A stretch of 64,000 nucleotides of DNA. Origin: Helicobacter pylori. Lineage in GTDB: Bacteria; Campylobacterota; Campylobacteria; Campylobacterales; Helicobacteraceae. A program made the position numbers and the translations under genes. The notes under the pieces were generated by a model. It ran no database searches. It saw nothing but the letters and a program-made list of their open reading frames with translations, and was not told where the DNA came from. How positions within the stretch are numbered: position 1 is the stretch's first letter; every line of letters starts with the position of its first letter. Positions 46,151 to 54,735 of this stretch are shown one piece after another. The DNA lies in the NCBI GenBank assembly GCA_008032955.1, contig CP032046.1, forward strand, positions 62,001 through 126,000. Direction: 5' to 3'.

Positions 46151-47602
46151 TTGAAAAACCACTCCTTTAAAAAAACGATCGCTCTTTCCTTACTAGCGGG
46201 CATGTCTTTGTGTAACGCTGAAGAAGATGGGGCGTTTTTTGTCATAGATTATCAAACGAGTTTGGCCAGACAGGAATTGAAAAATCCAGGCTTCACCCAA
46301 GCGCAAGAATTAAAGCAGTTAATCAGAGATGGGGCTGTGAGGTTGCAAACTTCTGCCATTCCCTTATCTTATTATTTGGATATTTTAGGGAATAAAACAA
46401 AAATTCTTTTGAGTGAAAGCCTGAAAAACGGCTCACAAACGCAACCATCGCAACCAAACCAAGCACAACCAAACCAAGCCTTAGTCAATTTAGAACAATC
46501 TCTAGGGATTTTAGGAAAGCTATTGGATCTATCCCAGCAATACGCCAATCAGGGTGTCATTAAGCCTTTGGTGGTGGATGTGAAGGGTCAAGAAGTCGGT
46601 ATCACTGATAGCATGCTCTTAGTGGCTCAAAACATCGTTTTAGCTTTAGGGCAAGTGGATTTGAGCAAAATCCAACAAAACAATAACGAACAGCTATACG
46701 AAAATATTATGAAAGTCATGCTTTTAGGCGCAGGCGGGACTAATGGAGCGTATAATGGCGTGAGCGTGGGCGATATTGCCACAGGCATGCAAAATTTTTC
46801 TTCGCAAACGGGCTTGATAGGGGCTAATTCTACGGTGAGCGAACTCAACGCTTTGATTAAGAGCGGGATTTCTTTAGATCGTGAGACTTTGAGATTAGGG
46901 AGTTTTATTGAAAAAAATATTTGTAGCAGTGCATCGTCTTGTTTTAGTGGGAATCAGCTTATCTATAAGAAAGGGCTAGATAGAGTCATAAATATTATTA
47001 ACGCGAGTTTAGGCCAGTTTGAATCTTCGGCTAGTTCTCTTTATAAGATTTCTTATATCCCTAATCTCTTTTCTCTCAAAGATTATCAGTCAGCGAGCAT
47101 GAACGGCTTTGGGGCTAAGATGGGCTATAAACAATTTTTCACCCATAAGAAGAATATTGGCTTAAGGTATTACGGGTTTTTGGATTATGGCTATGCGAAC
47201 TTTGGCGATACGAATTTAAAAGTGGGAGCGAATCTTGTTACTTATGGGGTAGGAACGGATTTTTTATACAATGTGTATGAACGCTCTAGAAGGAGGGAAA
47301 GGACTACAATCGGCCTTTTCTTTGGCGCTCAAATCGCAGGGCAAACTTGGAGCACTAATGTAACGAACTTGTTGAGCGGGCAAAGGCCTGATGTCAAGTC
47401 TAGCTCGTTCCAATTCTTGTTTGATTTGGGCGTGCGCACCAACTTTGCAAAAACCAATTTCAACAAGCACAGGCTAGACCAAGGGATAGAATTTGGGGTG
47501 AAAATCCCTGTTATCGCTCATAAATATTTTGCAACCCAAGGCTCAAGCGCGAGCTATATGAGGAATTTTAGCTTCTATGTGGGCTATTCAGTCGGTTTTT
47601 AA
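46151..47602 (+). CDS. hopF: HopF, Hop-family outer membrane protein
   Basis: A 483-residue outer-membrane protein. Signal peptide region KNHSFKKTIALSLLAGMSLCNA, then EEDGAFFVIDYQTSLARQE, a divergent version of the Hop N-terminal motif. The C-terminal barrel has GFGAKMGYKQFFTHKKN, GLRYYGFLDYGYANF and ends FSFYVGYSVGF. One cysteine pair (NICSSASSCFSG) lies in the middle. A 15-base tandem duplication near residue 102 gives QPNQA twice. The start codon is TTG at 46151 with AAGGA five bases upstream. Nine bases separate it from hopG, so the two form an operon. Corresponds to HP0252. Confidence 0.9.
   Translation: MKNHSFKKTIALSLLAGMSLCNAEEDGAFFVIDYQTSLARQELKNPGFTQAQELKQLIRDGAVRLQTSAIPLSYYLDILGNKTKILLSESLKNGSQTQPSQPNQAQPNQALVNLEQSLGILGKLLDLSQQYANQGVIKPLVVDVKGQEVGITDSMLLVAQNIVLALGQVDLSKIQQNNNEQLYENIMKVMLLGAGGTNGAYNGVSVGDIATGMQNFSSQTGLIGANSTVSELNALIKSGISLDRETLRLGSFIEKNICSSASSCFSGNQLIYKKGLDRVINIINASLGQFESSASSLYKISYIPNLFSLKDYQSASMNGFGAKMGYKQFFTHKKNIGLRYYGFLDYGYANFGDTNLKVGANLVTYGVGTDFLYNVYERSRRRERTTIGLFFGAQIAGQTWSTNVTNLLSGQRPDVKSSSFQFLFDLGVRTNFAKTNFNKHRLDQGIEFGVKIPVIAHKYFATQGSSASYMRNFSFYVGYSVGF
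46451..46480 (+). repeat. Two 15-base tandem units in hopF
   Basis: CAACCAAACCAAGCA is followed directly by CAACCAAACCAAGCC. They encode QPNQA twice in a Gln/Pro/Asn-rich loop, so changes in copy number keep the frame. Confidence 0.85.
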
Positions 47603-47614
47603 GGAAGGCTCTTG

Positions 47615-49024
47615 ATGAAACATACCAATACAAAAGAGATAGAGAATACAAGAATGAAAAAAGGTCAATACCAAGCACTCAAAAAAGGGCTTTTAAAAAC
47701 CGCTCTGCTTTTTAGCCTTCCCTTAAGCATGGCGTTAGCTGAAGACGATGGTTTTTATATGGGAGTGGGCTATCAAATCGGCGGCGCACAACAAAATATC
47801 AATAACAAAGGCAGCACCCTAAGGAATAATGTCATTGATGATTTCCGCCAAGTGGGCGTGGGTATGGCAGGGGGTAATGGGCTTTTAGCCTTAGCGACAA
47901 ACACGACCATGGACGCTCTTTTAGGGATAGGCAACCAAATTATCAATACTAATACAACTGTTGGCAACAATAACGCAGAATTAACCCAGTTTAAAAAAAT
48001 ACTCCCCCAAATTGAGCAACGCTTTGAAACGAATAAAAACGCTTATAGCGTTCAAGCCTTGCAAGTGTATTTGAGCAATGTGTTGTATAACTTGGTTAAT
48101 AATAGTAATAATGGCAGCAACAATGGAGTCGTTCCTGAATACGTGGGAATTATAAAAGTTCTCTATGGTTCTCAAAGTGAATTCAGTCTCTTAGCCACGG
48201 AGAGTGTGGCGCTTTTAAACGCGCTCACGAGAGTGAATCTGGATAGTAATTCGGTGTTTTTAAAAGGGCTATTAGCCCAAATGCAGCTTTTTAATGACAC
48301 TTCTTCAGCAAAGCTAGGCCAAATTGCAGAAAACTTGAAGAACAGTGGTGCAGGATCAATGCTCCAAAAGGATGTGAAAACCATCTCGGATCGAATCGCT
48401 ACTTACCAAGAGAATTTAAAACAGCTAGGAGGGATGCTGAATAATTACGATGAGCCCTACTTGCCCCAATTTGGGCCAGGCAAAAGCTCTCAGCATGGGG
48501 TTATTAATGGCTTTGGCGTTCAAGTGGGCTATAAGCAATTTTTTGGGAGCAAGAAGAATATAGGCTTACGGTATTACGCTTTCTTTGATTATGGCTTTAC
48601 GCAATTGGGCAGTCTTAGCAGCGCTGTTAAGGCGAATATCTTTACTTATGGCGCTGGCACAGACTTTTTATGGAATATCTTTAGAAGGGTTTTTAGCGAT
48701 CAGTCCTTGAATGTGGGGGTGTTTGGGGGCATTCAAATAGCGGGTAACACTTGGGATAGCTCTTTAAGAGGCCAAATTGAAAACTCGTTTAAAGAATACC
48801 CCACTCCCACGAATTTCCAATTTTTATTTAATTTGGGCTTAAGGGCTCATTTTGCCAGCACCATGCACCGCCGGTTTTTGAGCGCGTCCCAAAGCATTCA
48901 GCATGGTATGGAATTTGGCGTGAAAATCCCAGCTATCAATCAAAGGTATTTGAGGGCCAATGGGGCTGATGTGGATTACAGGCGTTTGTATGCGTTCTAT
49001 ATCAATTACACGATAGGCTTTTAA
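47615..49024 (+). CDS. hopG: HopG, Hop-family outer membrane protein
   Basis: A 469-residue Hop protein. A long N-terminus leads to the signal core LLKTALLFSLPLSMALA and the family motif EDDGFYMGVGYQIGGAQQN. The C-terminal barrel is typical (GFGVQVGYKQFFG, LRYYAFFDYGFTQLG, YRRLYAFYINYTIGF). The ATG at 47615 follows AAGGAAGG with six bases between; a later ATG (47654, MKKGQ) would give a more usual signal peptide length and is possible. The gene is intact here; from memory the corresponding gene in 26695 is split into HP0253 and HP0254. It is followed by a clear terminator. Confidence 0.9.
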   Translation: MKHTNTKEIENTRMKKGQYQALKKGLLKTALLFSLPLSMALAEDDGFYMGVGYQIGGAQQNINNKGSTLRNNVIDDFRQVGVGMAGGNGLLALATNTTMDALLGIGNQIINTNTTVGNNNAELTQFKKILPQIEQRFETNKNAYSVQALQVYLSNVLYNLVNNSNNGSNNGVVPEYVGIIKVLYGSQSEFSLLATESVALLNALTRVNLDSNSVFLKGLLAQMQLFNDTSSAKLGQIAENLKNSGAGSMLQKDVKTISDRIATYQENLKQLGGMLNNYDEPYLPQFGPGKSSQHGVINGFGVQVGYKQFFGSKKNIGLRYYAFFDYGFTQLGSLSSAVKANIFTYGAGTDFLWNIFRRVFSDQSLNVGVFGGIQIAGNTWDSSLRGQIENSFKEYPTPTNFQFLFNLGLRAHFASTMHRRFLSASQSIQHGMEFGVKIPAINQRYLRANGADVDYRRLYAFYINYTIGF

Positions 49025-49041
49025 GCTCTTTTTAGGGCTTA

Positions 49042-49065
49042 TAAAGAGGCTCTTTACTTTTTTTT
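49042..49065 (+). terminator. Terminator of hopF-hopG
   Basis: TAAAGA, GGC, TCTTTA then C and T8: a 6-bp stem with a strong T-tract, 17 bases after the hopG stop. A second weaker stem (AAGCTC with GGGCTT) precedes it. Confidence 0.75.
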
Positions 49066-49122
49066 GGTATTCTAACAAGCTTTTAGACCATCCAATCTAC
49101 TTTGTTTTAAGGATAATATTTT

Positions 49123-50358
49123 ATGGCAGATGTCGTTGTGGGGATTCAGTGGGGAGATGAGGGGAAGGGAAAAATTGTTGATAGGATCGCTAAAGATTAT
49201 GACTTTGTGGTGCGCTATCAAGGCGGGCATAATGCGGGGCATACCATTGTGCATAAGGGGGTTAAGCATTCTTTGCATTTAATGCCCTCAGGAGCGCTAT
49301 ACCCCAAATGCAAGAACATCATTTCTAGCGCGGTGGTCGTGAGTATTAAGGATTTGTGCGAAGAAATCAGTGCGTTTGAGGATTTAGAAAATCGTTTGTT
49401 TATCAGCGACAGAGCCCATGTGATCTTGCCTTATCATGCCAAAAAAGACGCTTTTAAAGAAAAGTCTCAAAACATCGGCACGACTAAAAAAGGCATAGGC
49501 CCTTGCTATGAGGATAAAATGGCGAGGAGCGGGATAAGAATGGGGGATTTATTAGACGATACCATATTAGAAGAGAAACTAAAAGCGCATTTCAAAGCCA
49601 TTGAGCCTTTTAAAGAAGCGTATGATTTGGGCGAGGATTACGAAAAAGATTTGAGGGAGTATTTTAAAACTTACGCTCCAAAAATTTGCCCCTTTATCAA
49701 AGACACCACAAGCATGCTGATAGAAGCGAACCAAAAGGGTGAAAAAATCCTACTAGAAGGGGCGCAAGGCACGCTTTTAGACATTGATTTAGGGACTTAC
49801 CCTTTTGTAACAAGCTCTAACACCACGAGCGCTAGCGCATGCGTTAGCACCGGCTTAAACCCTAAAGCGATCAATGAAGTCATAGGTATCACAAAAGCCT
49901 ATTCTACTCGTGTGGGTAACGGGCCTTTCCCTAGCGAAGACACTACACTCATGGGCGATCATTTAAGGACTAAGGGCGCGGAGTTTGGCACGACAACCAA
50001 GCGCCCAAGGCGTTGCGGGTGGCTGGATTTGGTGGCTTTAAAATACGCTTGCGCTTTGAATGGTTGCACGCAATTAGCCTTAATGAAATTAGATGTTTTG
50101 GACGGGATTGATGCGATTAAGGTGTGCGTGGCTTATGAAAGAAAGGGCGAAAGATTAGAGGCTTTCCCTAGCGATTTGAGAGATTGCGTGCCGATTTATC
50201 AAACTTTTAAAGGCTGGGAAAAAAGCGCGGGCGTGAGAAAATTAGACGATTTAGAGCCAAACGCTAGAGAGTATGTTCGTTTTATTGAAAAAGAAGTGGG
50301 GGTGAAAATTGGCCTTATTTCTACAAGCCCTGAAAGAGAAGACACGATTTTTCTATGA
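49123..50358 (+). CDS. purA: PurA, adenylosuccinate synthetase
   Basis: A 411-residue cytosolic enzyme that joins IMP and aspartate with GTP, the first committed step to AMP. GIQWGDEGKGKIVD (GTP loop with catalytic Asp) is at residues 7-20, then the catalytic His in QGGHNAGHT, GTTKKGIGPCYEDK, and the C-terminal STSPERED guanine-contact motif. The ATG at 49123 follows AAGGATAA. Its stop overlaps the start of the FliJ-like gene by four bases (ATGA). Confidence 0.96.
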   Translation: MADVVVGIQWGDEGKGKIVDRIAKDYDFVVRYQGGHNAGHTIVHKGVKHSLHLMPSGALYPKCKNIISSAVVVSIKDLCEEISAFEDLENRLFISDRAHVILPYHAKKDAFKEKSQNIGTTKKGIGPCYEDKMARSGIRMGDLLDDTILEEKLKAHFKAIEPFKEAYDLGEDYEKDLREYFKTYAPKICPFIKDTTSMLIEANQKGEKILLEGAQGTLLDIDLGTYPFVTSSNTTSASACVSTGLNPKAINEVIGITKAYSTRVGNGPFPSEDTTLMGDHLRTKGAEFGTTTKRPRRCGWLDLVALKYACALNGCTQLALMKLDVLDGIDAIKVCVAYERKGERLEAFPSDLRDCVPIYQTFKGWEKSAGVRKLDDLEPNAREYVRFIEKEVGVKIGLISTSPEREDTIFL

Positions 50359-50782
50359 AAAAATTCGCTTCTGTGTTGGTGCAATTAAAAACCCTTGCGT
50401 TAGAAAAAATAGAACAAAAACTCCAAAACAAACGCCTAGAATTGCAACAAAACGAGCGAGAAATTTTGGACAAACAAGCCCAATTGAGCGCGTTTAAAAA
50501 CCCTGAGTTGGGGGGAATGAGCCTTTTTTACAAACCCAGCAATTAAAAAGCGCTTTAAGAATGGAGATAGAATATTACCAACAAGAGGGCGAGAATTTAA
50601 ATAAGGATTTAAAAGTTTTAGAAAAAGATTATTTTTTGGCTAACCAAGAGTTAGAAAAAGCTAAAATCATTTTAGAAAATGAAAAACAAAAAGAAAAGGA
50701 AAATTTGGAAAAAAAAGAGCAGGCCCTTTTAGATGAAAACGCCATGATTTTACACTGGCAAAAAGGGGGCTTGCATGCGTAA
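50355..50782 (+). pseudogene. FliJ-like flagellar export chaperone (HP0256), interrupted by a one-base frameshift
   Basis: The first frame (50355-50546) encodes a coiled-coil start, MKKFASVLVQLKTLALEKIE..., then reads MSLFYKPSN and stops. The rest (QTQQLKSALRMEIEYYQQEGEN..., to 50782) is in the -1 frame and is also coiled coil. The break is at CCTTTTTTA (T6 at 50524-50529); one more T would give MSLFLQTQQLKSAL and a 142-residue, wholly helical protein, the size I recall for HP0256. HP0256 has been described as FliJ-like and affects motility and surface behaviour. Neighbour overlaps (purA before, MotE-like after) show the reading frame ends are both genuine. Confidence 0.85.
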
Positions 50783-51443
50783 AATCTTGTTAATGGGCTT
50801 GATTTTACAAGCGCTTTTTAGCGAAGAAGCCGCGCAAGAATTGTTGCAATGCTCTGCGATTTTTGAATCTAAAAAAGCCGAATTGAAAGACGATTTGCGC
50901 CAATTGAGCGAAAAAGAGCAGTCTTTAAGGATCTTGCAAACCGAAAACGCCCGCCTTTTAGATGAAAAAAGCGATCTATTAAACCAAAAAGAAAAAGAAA
51001 TAGACGAAAAACTGAAAAATTTAGCGGCTAAAGAAGAAGCCTTTAAAACCTTACAAACAGAAGAAAAGAAACGCCTTAAAAATTTGATAGAAGAAAATGA
51101 AGATATTTTAAGAGAAATCAAGCAGGCTAAAGACAGCAAGATTGGCGAGACTTATTCTAAAATGAAGGATTCTAAATCGGCTCTGATTTTAGAAAATCTA
51201 CCCACTCAAAACGCCTTAGAAATTTTAATGGCGCTAAAACCTCAAGAATTAGGCAAAATTCTAGCCAAAATGGATCCTAAAAAAGCGGCGGCTTTGACAG
51301 AGTTGTGGCAAAAACCCCCAAAAGAAAATAAAGAAAATAAAGAAAACCAAAAAACCACAGATCCCACGCCCCCCACACCACCCACGCCTCCTAAAGAGCC
51401 AGCCCTAAAAGATCCTAACACCAAAGAGCCAACAGGGGTATGA
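50775..51443 (+). CDS. MotE-like flagellar motor chaperone (HP0257)
   Basis: A 222-residue exported protein: short hydrophobic signal (MRKILLMGLILQALFSEEA), a long coiled coil (~residues 25-125), then a MotE/MgtE-N type helical domain, LPTQNALEILMALKPQELGKILAKMDPKKAAALTELW. In related epsilonproteobacteria such proteins assist motor stator assembly in the periplasm. The tail is low complexity: KENKENKEN from 9-base repeats, then TPPTPPTPP. The ATG at 50775 overlaps the FliJ-like gene by eight bases, supporting a shared flagellar operon. Confidence 0.82.
   Translation: MRKILLMGLILQALFSEEAAQELLQCSAIFESKKAELKDDLRQLSEKEQSLRILQTENARLLDEKSDLLNQKEKEIDEKLKNLAAKEEAFKTLQTEEKKRLKNLIEENEDILREIKQAKDSKIGETYSKMKDSKSALILENLPTQNALEILMALKPQELGKILAKMDPKKAAALTELWQKPPKENKENKENQKTTDPTPPTPPTPPKEPALKDPNTKEPTGV
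51321..51392 (+). repeat. 9-base tandem repeats in the tail of the MotE-like gene
   Basis: AAAGAAAAT, AAAGAAAAT, AAAGAAAAC (51321-51347), then three 9-base units of the type ACGCCCCCC at 51366-51392. They encode the KEN and TPP repeats; both keep the frame. Confidence 0.75.
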
Positions 51444-52495
51444 TGTTCATTGTAGCGGTTTTAATGCTGGCGTTTTTAATCTTTGTCCATGAGTTAGGGC
51501 ATTTTGTTATTGCTAGGATTTGTGGGGTGAAAGTGGAAGTCTTTAGCATTGGTTTTGGTAAAAAACTCTGGTTTTTTAAGCTTTTTGGCACGCAATTCGC
51601 TTTGTCTTTGATCCCGCTTGGGGGCTATGTGAAATTAAAGGGCATGGATAAAGAAGAAAAAGAAGTGAATGAAGAAAAAGAAGCGAATGATAGCTACGTG
51701 CAAAAAAGCCCTTTCCAAAAGCTATGGATATTGTTTGGGGGGGCGTTTTTTAATTTTCTTTTTGCGATTCTAGTGTATTTTTTTCTGGCATTGAGCGGGG
51801 AAAAAGTCTTACTGCCCATCATTGGCGGTTTAGACAAAAACGCGCTAGAAGCCGGGCTATTAAAGGGGGATAAAATCCTTTCTATCAACCATCAAAAAAT
51901 AGCGAGTTTTAGAGAGATTAGAAGCGTAGTGGCACGCTCTCAAGGCGAGTTAATTTTAGAAATAGAGCGAAACAACCGGATTTTAGAAAAACGCCTAACC
52001 CCCAAAATCGTGGCGGTAATAAGCGAATCTAATGATCCTAATGAAATCATCCAATACAAAGCGATAGGCATTAAACCGGACATGCAAAAAATGGGCGTTG
52101 TCTCTTATTCCCTAATTCAGGCGTTCAAGCAGGCTTTGAGTCGGTTTAAAGAGGGCGTTGTTTTGATTGTGGATTCTTTAAGGCGTTTGATTATGGGGAG
52201 CACTTCAGTTAAGGAATTGAGTGGGGTAATAGGCATTGTGGGAGCGTTAAGCCATGCCAATAGCGTGAGCATGCTTTTGTTGTTTGGGGCGTTTTTGTCT
52301 ATCAATTTAGGGATTTTAAATTTACTACCCATTCCAACGCTGGATGGGGCGCAAATGCTAGGGGTTGTTTTTAAAAATATTTTTCATATCGCTTTGCCAA
52401 CACCCATACAAAATGCGTTGTGGCTAGTGGGGGTGGGGTTTTTGGTTTTTGTCATGTTTTTAGGGCTTTTCAATGACATCACTCGTTTGCTATAA
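51440..52495 (+). CDS. rseP: RseP-type site-2 intramembrane metalloprotease
   Basis: A 351-residue membrane protease. The zinc motif is H17-E-L-G-H21 in the first span, with GGYVKLKGMD following; a PDZ domain is in the periplasm (~residues 115-200, IGGLDKNALEAGLLKGDKILSIN), and the third metal-ligand motif is LLPIPTLDGAQ near the C-terminus. Family members cut transmembrane anti-sigma factors and remnant signal peptides. The first ATG at 51440 overlaps the stop of the previous gene; the next codon is also ATG. Corresponds to HP0258. Confidence 0.92.
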   Translation: MMFIVAVLMLAFLIFVHELGHFVIARICGVKVEVFSIGFGKKLWFFKLFGTQFALSLIPLGGYVKLKGMDKEEKEVNEEKEANDSYVQKSPFQKLWILFGGAFFNFLFAILVYFFLALSGEKVLLPIIGGLDKNALEAGLLKGDKILSINHQKIASFREIRSVVARSQGELILEIERNNRILEKRLTPKIVAVISESNDPNEIIQYKAIGIKPDMQKMGVVSYSLIQAFKQALSRFKEGVVLIVDSLRRLIMGSTSVKELSGVIGIVGALSHANSVSMLLLFGAFLSINLGILNLLPIPTLDGAQMLGVVFKNIFHIALPTPIQNALWLVGVGFLVFVMFLGLFNDITRLL

Positions 52496-52507
52496 AAGGG
52501 GGAGTTG

Positions 52508-53770
52508 ATGCATGTATTGAGCGTGAGCGAAATCAATGTGCAAATCAAAGCCCTTTTAGAAGCGACTTTTTTGCAAGTTAGGGTTCAAGGGGAAGTGAGT
52601 AATTTGACTATCCATAAGGTGAGCGGCCATGCGTATTTTTCGCTCAAAGACAGCCAGTCGGTTATTAAATGCGTGCTGTTTAAAGGGAACGCTAACAGGA
52701 TCAAATTCGCTTTAAAAGAAGGGCAGGAAATGGTTGTTTTTGGGGGTGTTAGCGTGTATGTTCCAAGGGGGGATTATCAAATCAATTGCTTTGAAATAGA
52801 GCCTAAAGATATAGGTTCATTAACCCTAGCTTTAGAACAATTGAAAGAAAAATTACGCCTTAAAGGCTATTTTGATGAAGCGAATAAATTACCCAAACCG
52901 CATTTTCCTAAACGAGTGGCAGTCATCACTTCTCAAAATTCAGCCGCTTGGGCGGACATGAAAAAGATCGCTTCCAAACGATGGCCGATATGCGAATTAG
53001 TCTGTATCAACACTTTAATGCAAGGGGAAGGGTGCGTTCAAAGCGTGGTGGAGAGCATCGCTTATGCGGATAGTTTTCATGACACAAAAAACGCTTTTGA
53101 TGCGATTGTAGTGGCTAGGGGTGGGGGGAGCATGGAGGATTTGTATTCTTTCAATGATGAAAAAATCGCCGATGCTCTGTATTTGGCTAAAACCTTCAGC
53201 ATGTCAGCTATTGGGCATGAGAGCGATTTTTTATTGAGCGATTTAGTGGCGGATTTAAGGGCTTCTACGCCTTCAAACGCGATGGAGATCTTGCTCCCTA
53301 GTAGCGATGAGTGGTTGCAAAGACTTGATGGGTTTAATGTGAAATTGCGCCGCTCTTTTAAAACTTTGCTCCATCAAAAAAAGGCGCATTTAGAGCATTT
53401 AGCGGCTTCTTTGAAACGATTGAGTTTTGAAAACAAGCACCATTTAAACGCTTTAAAACTAGAGAAACTAACAATCGCTTTAGACAATAAAACCCTAGAA
53501 TTTTTACGCTTTAAAAAAACGCTTTTAGAAAAAATCTCTATTCAAGCATTAACAAGCCCTTTTTTACAAACTAAAACAGAGCGCTTAAACAGGCTAGAAA
53601 ACGCCCTCAAACTCGCTTACGCAAATTTGAAATTGCCCCAATTCGGGGCGTTTGTGAGTAAGAATGATCAAGCGATAGAATTAGAGGCATTAAAAATGGG
53701 CGATAAAATTGAATTAAACAATGAAAAAGCCAGAGCGAGCGCTGAAATTTTGAGCGTGGATAGGGTGTAG
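52508..53770 (+). CDS. xseA: XseA, exodeoxyribonuclease VII large subunit
   Basis: A 420-residue protein: N-terminal OB fold (LLEATFLQVRVQGEVSNLTIHKVSGHAYFSLKD), then the nuclease core (PKRVAVITSQNSAAWADM, VVARGGGSMEDLYSFNDE, SAIGHESDFLLSDLVADLRASTPSNAMEI) and a helical C-terminus. It degrades single-stranded DNA with XseB. The ATG at 52508 follows GGGGGAG; the TTG one codon upstream is less likely. It starts 12 bases after rseP. About 270 bases after its stop contain no gene, then the restriction gene begins. Confidence 0.94.
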   Translation: MHVLSVSEINVQIKALLEATFLQVRVQGEVSNLTIHKVSGHAYFSLKDSQSVIKCVLFKGNANRIKFALKEGQEMVVFGGVSVYVPRGDYQINCFEIEPKDIGSLTLALEQLKEKLRLKGYFDEANKLPKPHFPKRVAVITSQNSAAWADMKKIASKRWPICELVCINTLMQGEGCVQSVVESIAYADSFHDTKNAFDAIVVARGGGSMEDLYSFNDEKIADALYLAKTFSMSAIGHESDFLLSDLVADLRASTPSNAMEILLPSSDEWLQRLDGFNVKLRRSFKTLLHQKKAHLEHLAASLKRLSFENKHHLNALKLEKLTIALDNKTLEFLRFKKTLLEKISIQALTSPFLQTKTERLNRLENALKLAYANLKLPQFGAFVSKNDQAIELEALKMGDKIELNNEKARASAEILSVDRV

Positions 53771-54006
53771 GGGTTTGAAAATCACTATCAAGACTTATGA
53801 CTTTAAGCGATTAGTGCGGTTAGTGAATATTGGTGTTTGTTTTTAAAAAAATTTGCTTCTTAAAACTTTGTTTTATCGTTTTAGACTTATTCTATGGCAA
53901 AACTCTTAAGAGGATAGAGGGTATTTTGAAATAACTCTTCTCTTTAATCCCTTATATAGAGCCAAAGGGATTTTAAAACACCAGCCATTATAAAAAAGTT
54001 TTGTAT

Positions 54007-54012
54007 TATAAT
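54007..54012 (+). promoter_or_regulatory. -10 box of the restriction-modification genes
   Basis: TATTATAATTTG contains TATAAT, 33 bases before the TTG at 54045. The gene-free interval 53771-54044 shows nothing else recognisable. Confidence 0.55.
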
Positions 54013-54087
54013 TTGATGGATTTCTATGGATTAAGGTGTTTGGATTGAGTTTAGCCGATATTAATTTTAGAGCGTTTTAAAGATTTT

Positions 54088-54735
54088 ATGAGAGAATACC
54101 CTGAGCCTTACAAGTTTTTGCAGGTTTTTTACGCGCAAGAAAAAGAACGCTTTTTAAACCATAAAATGAACGATTATATGAAGCAAAATAAAAGCAAGGA
54201 AGAGGCTAGTATTTTGGTCAGACAAGGCTTTGTCAGCGCGGTTGGAAGGGCGTTAGAAAAAATCATAGAACTTTTATTAAAAGATTTTTGTATTAAAAAC
54301 AATGTCAAAATGACGAATGATAAAATCTTAAGGGCTAAGCGCATTAATGGCGAGCTGGATAAAGTCAAACGGGCTTTATTGGTGCATTTTGGAGAATATA
54401 GCGTTTTGCCAGATATTATTCTTTATCAAACCAACAAGGACAATATCAAAATTCTAGCGATTTTATCGGTAAAAAATTCGTTTAGAGAGCGTTTCACAGA
54501 AACGCCTTACTGGAAATTAAAACTTTTACAATCGCCCATAACTTCTCACATTAAAGTTTTCATGATAACACCGGATAACGATGATGAAATCAGTTTTAAA
54601 GGCAAGCCTAAAAAAGCTAGGATCGTCATGGAGCATGAATTAGATGGCCTTTATTTAGCCAAAAGCCATTTTGATCAAAGCCCTAAAATTAAGGGCATAG
54701 AGAATTTGTTAGAAGATTTAAAAAGGCTTTTATGA
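54088..54735 (+). CDS. Type II restriction endonuclease, N-terminus possibly frameshifted
   Basis: A 215-residue protein partner of the methyltransferase that follows with a four-base overlap. A PD-(D/E)xK-type core is suggested by LPDIILYQ, then ILAILSVKNSFRERF, with the Ser-x-Lys variant seen in some type II enzymes. The ATG at 54088 has a poor ribosome site. A TTG at 54045, with AAGG eight bases before it, reads MSLADINFRAF and then stops; removing one T from the TTTT at 54075-54078 would join it to KDFMREYPEPYKFL, giving a 229-residue protein. So the gene may be damaged or translated from the inner ATG. Recognition sequence not deducible. Confidence 0.65.
   Translation: MREYPEPYKFLQVFYAQEKERFLNHKMNDYMKQNKSKEEASILVRQGFVSAVGRALEKIIELLLKDFCIKNNVKMTNDKILRAKRINGELDKVKRALLVHFGEYSVLPDIILYQTNKDNIKILAILSVKNSFRERFTETPYWKLKLLQSPITSHIKVFMITPDNDDEISFKGKPKKARIVMEHELDGLYLAKSHFDQSPKIKGIENLLEDLKRLL

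Noticed and set aside
47612..47614. TTG as the hopG start
   Set aside because: The ATG that follows directly has better spacing from AAGGAAGG.
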